Assembly: GCA_050015895.1 (NCBI GenBank)
Contig: JBEKAN010000204.1
Span: forward strand, 1-8,026
DNA from: JBEKOF01 sp050015895
GTDB lineage: Bacteria > Verrucomicrobiota > Verrucomicrobiia > Limisphaerales > Palsa-1400
Direction of reading: 5' to 3'
Length of the DNA: 8,026 bases
Shown: in pieces, positions 5,591 through 8,026 of the stretch
Numbering within the stretch: the first letter of the stretch is position 1
How the letters are laid out: every line of letters starts with the position of its first letter
The notes under the pieces: model-generated
Told to the model about the DNA's origin: nothing
Seen by the model: the letters and a program-made list of their open reading frames with translations, nothing else
The model's database searches: none
Program-made: the position numbers and the translations under genes

Positions 5591-6670
5591 ATGGATTTGC
5601 GCCCTTACATCGAAAAATTCACCCGCCGCCACGTGGAAGTCGAGGCCGCGCTGAGCGACCCCAAATTGTTCGACAATCCGGCGCGAGCGCAGGAGTTGTC
5701 GCGGGAATACGCCCGGCTGAAGGAGCTTTTGACCACCGGCCAGCGCTATTTGAAAGTCCTGGCGGACCTCCGGCAACACGCCGAAATCCTCAAGACCGAG
5801 CCTGGGGAGAGCGAGTTGGCGCAACTGGCGCGGGAGGAAATCGGCGCGCTGCAGGCCGAGGAAAAGAGCCTGGCGCGGAAGCTCCACCTGGCGCTGGCGC
5901 CGGCGGACCCGGCGGACTCGCGGAACACGATCATGGAAATCCGGGCGGGAGCGGGCGGATCGGAGTCGGCCCTTTTTGCGGCGGACCTGTACCGGATGTA
6001 CACCCGATACGCCGAAAAGCGGGGATGGAAGGTGGAGAGCATGGACAGCAGCCCGTCGGATTTGGGGGGATTCAAGGAAATTATTTTCGGGGTCGCCGGC
6101 CAGGATGTGTTCAAGCGTCTCAAGTACGAGAGCGGCGTCCATCGCGTGCAGCGCGTGCCCGCCACCGAGGCGCAGGGCCGCATCCACACCAGCACGGCGA
6201 CGGTCGCCGTGCTGCCGGAGGCGGGGGAAGTGGACCTGCAAATCCGGCCGGAGGATTTGGAGATCAACGTGTGCCGGGCGTCGGGCAAGGGGGGCCAGGG
6301 GGTGAACACGACCGATTCGGCGGTGCAGATCATTTACAAACCCACGGGGATGATCGTGCGGTGCGCGGACGAGCGTTCGCAGCAAAAAAACAAGGCGCGG
6401 GCCATGACGGTGCTGCGCTCGCGATTGCTGGAGCTCAAAGTGAGCGAGGAAAACGCCAAATACGCCGCCCGCCGCAAGGAACAAGTCGGCAGCGGGGAGC
6501 GCAACGAGCGCATCCGCACCTACAATTTCTCCCAAAACCGCGTCACCGACCACCGCGTCGAAGTGACGCTCTACAACTTGTCAACCTTTTTGGAGGGGGA
6601 CCTGGACAGCCTGATCGAGCCGTTGATGGCGAACGACATGGAAGAGCGGCTGGCCGCCGCGGACCTGTAA
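5591..6670 (+). CDS. prfA: Peptide chain release factor 1
   Basis: RF1 recognises UAA and UAG in the ribosomal A site and triggers release of the finished protein. The predicted protein has 359 residues (E. coli, 360). The stop-codon recognition tripeptide is PAT at 190-192, in HRVQRVPATEAQGRIHTS, which marks RF1 rather than RF2 (SPF). The catalytic GGQ is at 234-236 in RASGKGGQGVNTTDSA; the residue after Gln is Gly, where E. coli has His. DERSQQKNKARA and RIRTYNFSQNRVTDHR are further RF1 signatures. The N-terminal helical domain fills about residues 1-100. ATG 5591 is the first Met in this frame and gives a normal RF1 N-terminus. No Shine-Dalgarno site is visible; a GC hairpin stands there instead. 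The usual partner prmC (methylase of the GGQ glutamine) is not next to it, since a HAD phosphatase gene follows. Confidence 0.97.
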   Translation: MDLRPYIEKFTRRHVEVEAALSDPKLFDNPARAQELSREYARLKELLTTGQRYLKVLADLRQHAEILKTEPGESELAQLAREEIGALQAEEKSLARKLHLALAPADPADSRNTIMEIRAGAGGSESALFAADLYRMYTRYAEKRGWKVESMDSSPSDLGGFKEIIFGVAGQDVFKRLKYESGVHRVQRVPATEAQGRIHTSTATVAVLPEAGEVDLQIRPEDLEINVCRASGKGGQGVNTTDSAVQIIYKPTGMIVRCADERSQQKNKARAMTVLRSRLLELKVSEENAKYAARRKEQVGSGERNERIRTYNFSQNRVTDHRVEVTLYNLSTFLEGDLDSLIEPLMANDMEERLAAADL

Positions 6671-6729
6671 CGGCCCAGAACCCCGCATGCCCGTAATCTT
6701 GATCTTGATCCATTCCCTCCCACCCCCAC

Positions 6730-7320
6730 ATGCCCATTCAAGCCCTCATCTTCGACTGCGACGGCACGCTGGCTGACAGTATGCCGATGCACTGGCGCGC
6801 CTGGAAACAGGTGACCGACGAGTATCAACTCCGATTCCCCAAGGACCGCTTCTACGCCATGGGCGGCGTGCCGGCGCCGGACATCCTGAAAATACTCGCG
6901 GAGGAGCAAGGCCGCGAACTGGATTATCTAAAGGCGGCCAAAGAAAAGGAGGCGGCGTTCGCGCGGCAGATCCCGGAAATCCAGGAGATCGAGATGATCG
7001 TGGGAATTGCCCGCGAGCACTACGGGAAAATCCCCATGGCCGTGGCCTCCGGCGGCACCCGGCGCGTGGTGACCGAAACCCTGCGTCATCTGGGAATCGC
7101 GAGTTTATTCCAGACCGTCGTCACCACCGAAGACGTGGCCCGGCAAAAGCCGGCCCCCGACATTTATCTGGAGGCCGCGCGGCGACTGGGAGTCGAGCCG
7201 CAAAACTGCCGCGCCTACGAGGACACCGACCTGGGCCTGCAGGCCATCCGCGCGGCGGGCATGGAAGCCATAGACGTGCGTCCGCTCCTGGCTTCCACGC
7301 AAGGAGCCCAGGCAAGGTGA
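6730..7320 (+). CDS. HAD-family sugar-phosphate phosphatase, YqaB-like (fructose-1-phosphatase type)
   Basis: A 196-residue subfamily-IA HAD hydrolase, a cytoplasmic magnesium-dependent phosphatase or mutase that uses an aspartyl-phosphate intermediate. Motif I is DCDGT, with nucleophile D9 and acid/base D11. Motif II is the Ser of AVASGG (S107), motif III is K140 in QKPAPD, and motif IV is YEDTDLG with acidic residues E164, D165 and D167. A small helical cap lies at about 17-90. The motif IV region and the ending AGMEAIDVRPL closely recall E. coli YqaB, which acts on fructose-1-phosphate and 6-phosphogluconate. A beta-phosphoglucomutase is the main alternative, since the two are close relatives. 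The ATG at 6730 has no Shine-Dalgarno site, but the N-terminus is exactly right for motif I. It lies 59 bases after prfA and could be read from the same transcript. The HAD assignment is firm; the substrate is inferred. Confidence 0.88.
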   Translation: MPIQALIFDCDGTLADSMPMHWRAWKQVTDEYQLRFPKDRFYAMGGVPAPDILKILAEEQGRELDYLKAAKEKEAAFARQIPEIQEIEMIVGIAREHYGKIPMAVASGGTRRVVTETLRHLGIASLFQTVVTTEDVARQKPAPDIYLEAARRLGVEPQNCRAYEDTDLGLQAIRAAGMEAIDVRPLLASTQGAQAR

Positions 7321-7377
7321 ATGCCAAGTTTCCACCTCATGTGGGCGCATCCTGGGACGACCCACATTGGATGGAAC

Positions 7378-7436
7378 GAACCCCTCACCCTGGCCCTCTC
7401 CCCGCTTCGCGGGGCGAGGGGGGCGCGGGAAGTGAG
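7378..7436 (+). repeat. REP-like intergenic hairpin element of the 'CCCTCACCCT...CCCC' type
   Basis: The stretch begins with CCCTCACCCTGGCCCTCTCC and continues into a strong hairpin: CCCTC (7394-7398), a T opposite C, CCCCGC (7400-7405), loop TTC, GCGGGG (7409-7414), C, GAGGG (7416-7420). This sequence pattern recurs between genes in many GC-rich bacterial genomes, as I recall. No T-run follows, so it is not a classical terminator, though it may protect or end the upstream transcript. The outer borders are approximate. Confidence 0.6.
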
Positions 7437-7472
7437 AAATCGCCTGGTGGTGTCAAGACGCGCCCAACCCGC

Positions 7473-8026
7473 ATGTCGTCGTCTTTTGGAAGATCCATCC
7501 TCCTGGCCGCGCTGGCGCTAGCGGCCGGATGCGCCACTTCCAACCCCCGCGCCCGCTACCTGCAGCAACTGGAGCCCGCGAGCCTGACGAACTTGGTGGC
7601 CTATCGGACCGACACGAATATCGAGCTGCGCATCCCTTTCCCCGGCAAGGACGCCTTCGCCCACGCGAGTTGGCCTCGGGTGGAAGGCGCGGCGCCGGAT
7701 TACCAGCGGCAGTTTGCGGTGCTGACCTTCGACAAGGAGGAACGGGCCGCCCGCAAAACCACCGTCACCAAAACCAACCTCCTGCCCCTGCGCACCCCGC
7801 AAGAGTGGCGGCAGTTGGTCCAAAAAATCTTCGCCGGTCTTGCGCCAACCCAGCCGGGGCATGGCGTCCTGCTGCTGGCCCAGAACCAGGAGATCATCGT
7901 GCTCCGGGATGCGGCCGGCAAACTGGGCGTGGTGAAACTGGAGAACAAGCCGCCGGAGATTGTGGTGGATCACACTTATGAGGACTCCGACTTTTCGCGG
8001 GAGGCGCTGGGCCTGCTGGAGACGGG
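7473..8026 (+). CDS. Predicted lipoprotein of unknown function, 5' part
   Basis: The frame opens with ATG at 7473 and runs past the window end without a stop, giving about 184 visible codons. The N-terminus is a lipoprotein signal: R7, a hydrophobic stretch ILLAALALAAG, then the lipobox cysteine C20 (AAGC, with Ala rather than Leu at -3). Signal peptidase II would cut before C20 and the protein would sit in a membrane facing the periplasm. The mature part is soluble with no recognised domain: a TNIELRIPFPGKDAF segment near 49-63, a basic RAARKTTVTKT stretch near 91-101, and a strand-rich LLLAQNQEIIVLRD region near 133-146. There is no clear Shine-Dalgarno site and no alternative in-frame start nearby. 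Codon pattern and GC content resemble the neighbours. I do not recognise the family. Confidence 0.75.
   Translation, partial: MSSSFGRSILLAALALAAGCATSNPRARYLQQLEPASLTNLVAYRTDTNIELRIPFPGKDAFAHASWPRVEGAAPDYQRQFAVLTFDKEERAARKTTVTKTNLLPLRTPQEWRQLVQKIFAGLAPTQPGHGVLLLAQNQEIIVLRDAAGKLGVVKLENKPPEIVVDHTYEDSDFSREALGLLET

Noticed and set aside
5330..6553. Long minus-strand open frame opposite rpmE and prfA (407 codons)
   Set aside because: Antisense to two certain genes and across their terminator; the Arg/His/Leu-rich composition is typical of a shadow frame.
6697..6710. TCTTGA direct repeat between prfA and the HAD gene
   Set aside because: Two six-base units only; probably chance.
7339..7367. ATGTGGG/CCCACAT inverted repeat after the HAD gene as terminator
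   Set aside because: Seven-base arms with a 15-base loop and no T-run; too weak to call.
7518..7981. Open frames on both strands inside the lipoprotein gene
   Set aside because: The frame starting at 7473 has a proper signal peptide with lipobox and runs to the window end; the other frames lack any feature.
1..8026. CRISPR array, tRNA, insertion sequence, toxin-antitoxin or defence genes
   Set aside because: I looked on both strands and found no regularly spaced repeats, cloverleaf-like segment, transposase or other such motif.

Overview
The window reads as an ordinary housekeeping stretch of a GC-rich bacterial chromosome. Verrucomicrobiota, perhaps the Limisphaerales/Pedosphaera side, is my best guess. 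That rests on the tail of the first gene, which resembles the abundant prepilin-like 'ADGH' proteins of Verrucomicrobia, Planctomycetes and Lentisphaerae. It also rests on the weak or absent Shine-Dalgarno sites before several genes. The placement is an inference, not a proof. I see no tRNA, rRNA, CRISPR array, transposase or phage gene, and no sign of recent transfer.

Layout, left to right. Positions 1-316 hold the 3' end of a prepilin-like gene (+). A 203-base spacer carries a possible promoter and a short tandem repeat. Then come a PtsN-type PTS IIA gene (520-990), arginyl-tRNA synthetase argS (1065-2798) and two small unrecognised membrane-protein genes (2811-3242 and 3261-3692), all on + and closely spaced, so they may be co-transcribed. 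Trigger factor tig lies on the minus strand (3710-5026) and converges on the second membrane-protein gene with only 17 bases between stop codons. A divergent control region (5027-5204) separates tig from rpmE (ribosomal protein L31, 5205-5447, +). rpmE ends in a textbook intrinsic terminator. It is followed by prfA (release factor 1, 5591-6670), a YqaB-like HAD phosphatase (6730-7320), an intergenic hairpin repeat of the common 'CCCTCACCCT...' kind, and the 5' part of a lipoprotein gene (7473 to the window end).

Most genes serve translation and protein maturation: charging of tRNA-Arg (argS), the ribosome (rpmE), termination (prfA) and co-translational folding (tig). The rpmE-prfA order is a widespread bacterial arrangement. 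The IIA protein and the HAD phosphatase point to carbon or phosphate metabolism control, but nothing here ties them to one pathway.

I did not find a new biological system. The points worth a second look are regulatory. Three candidate promoters share a TAGGxT -10 hexamer, a perfect inverted repeat fills the spacer of the possible rpmE promoter, and two mutually exclusive hairpins lie just ahead of prfA.
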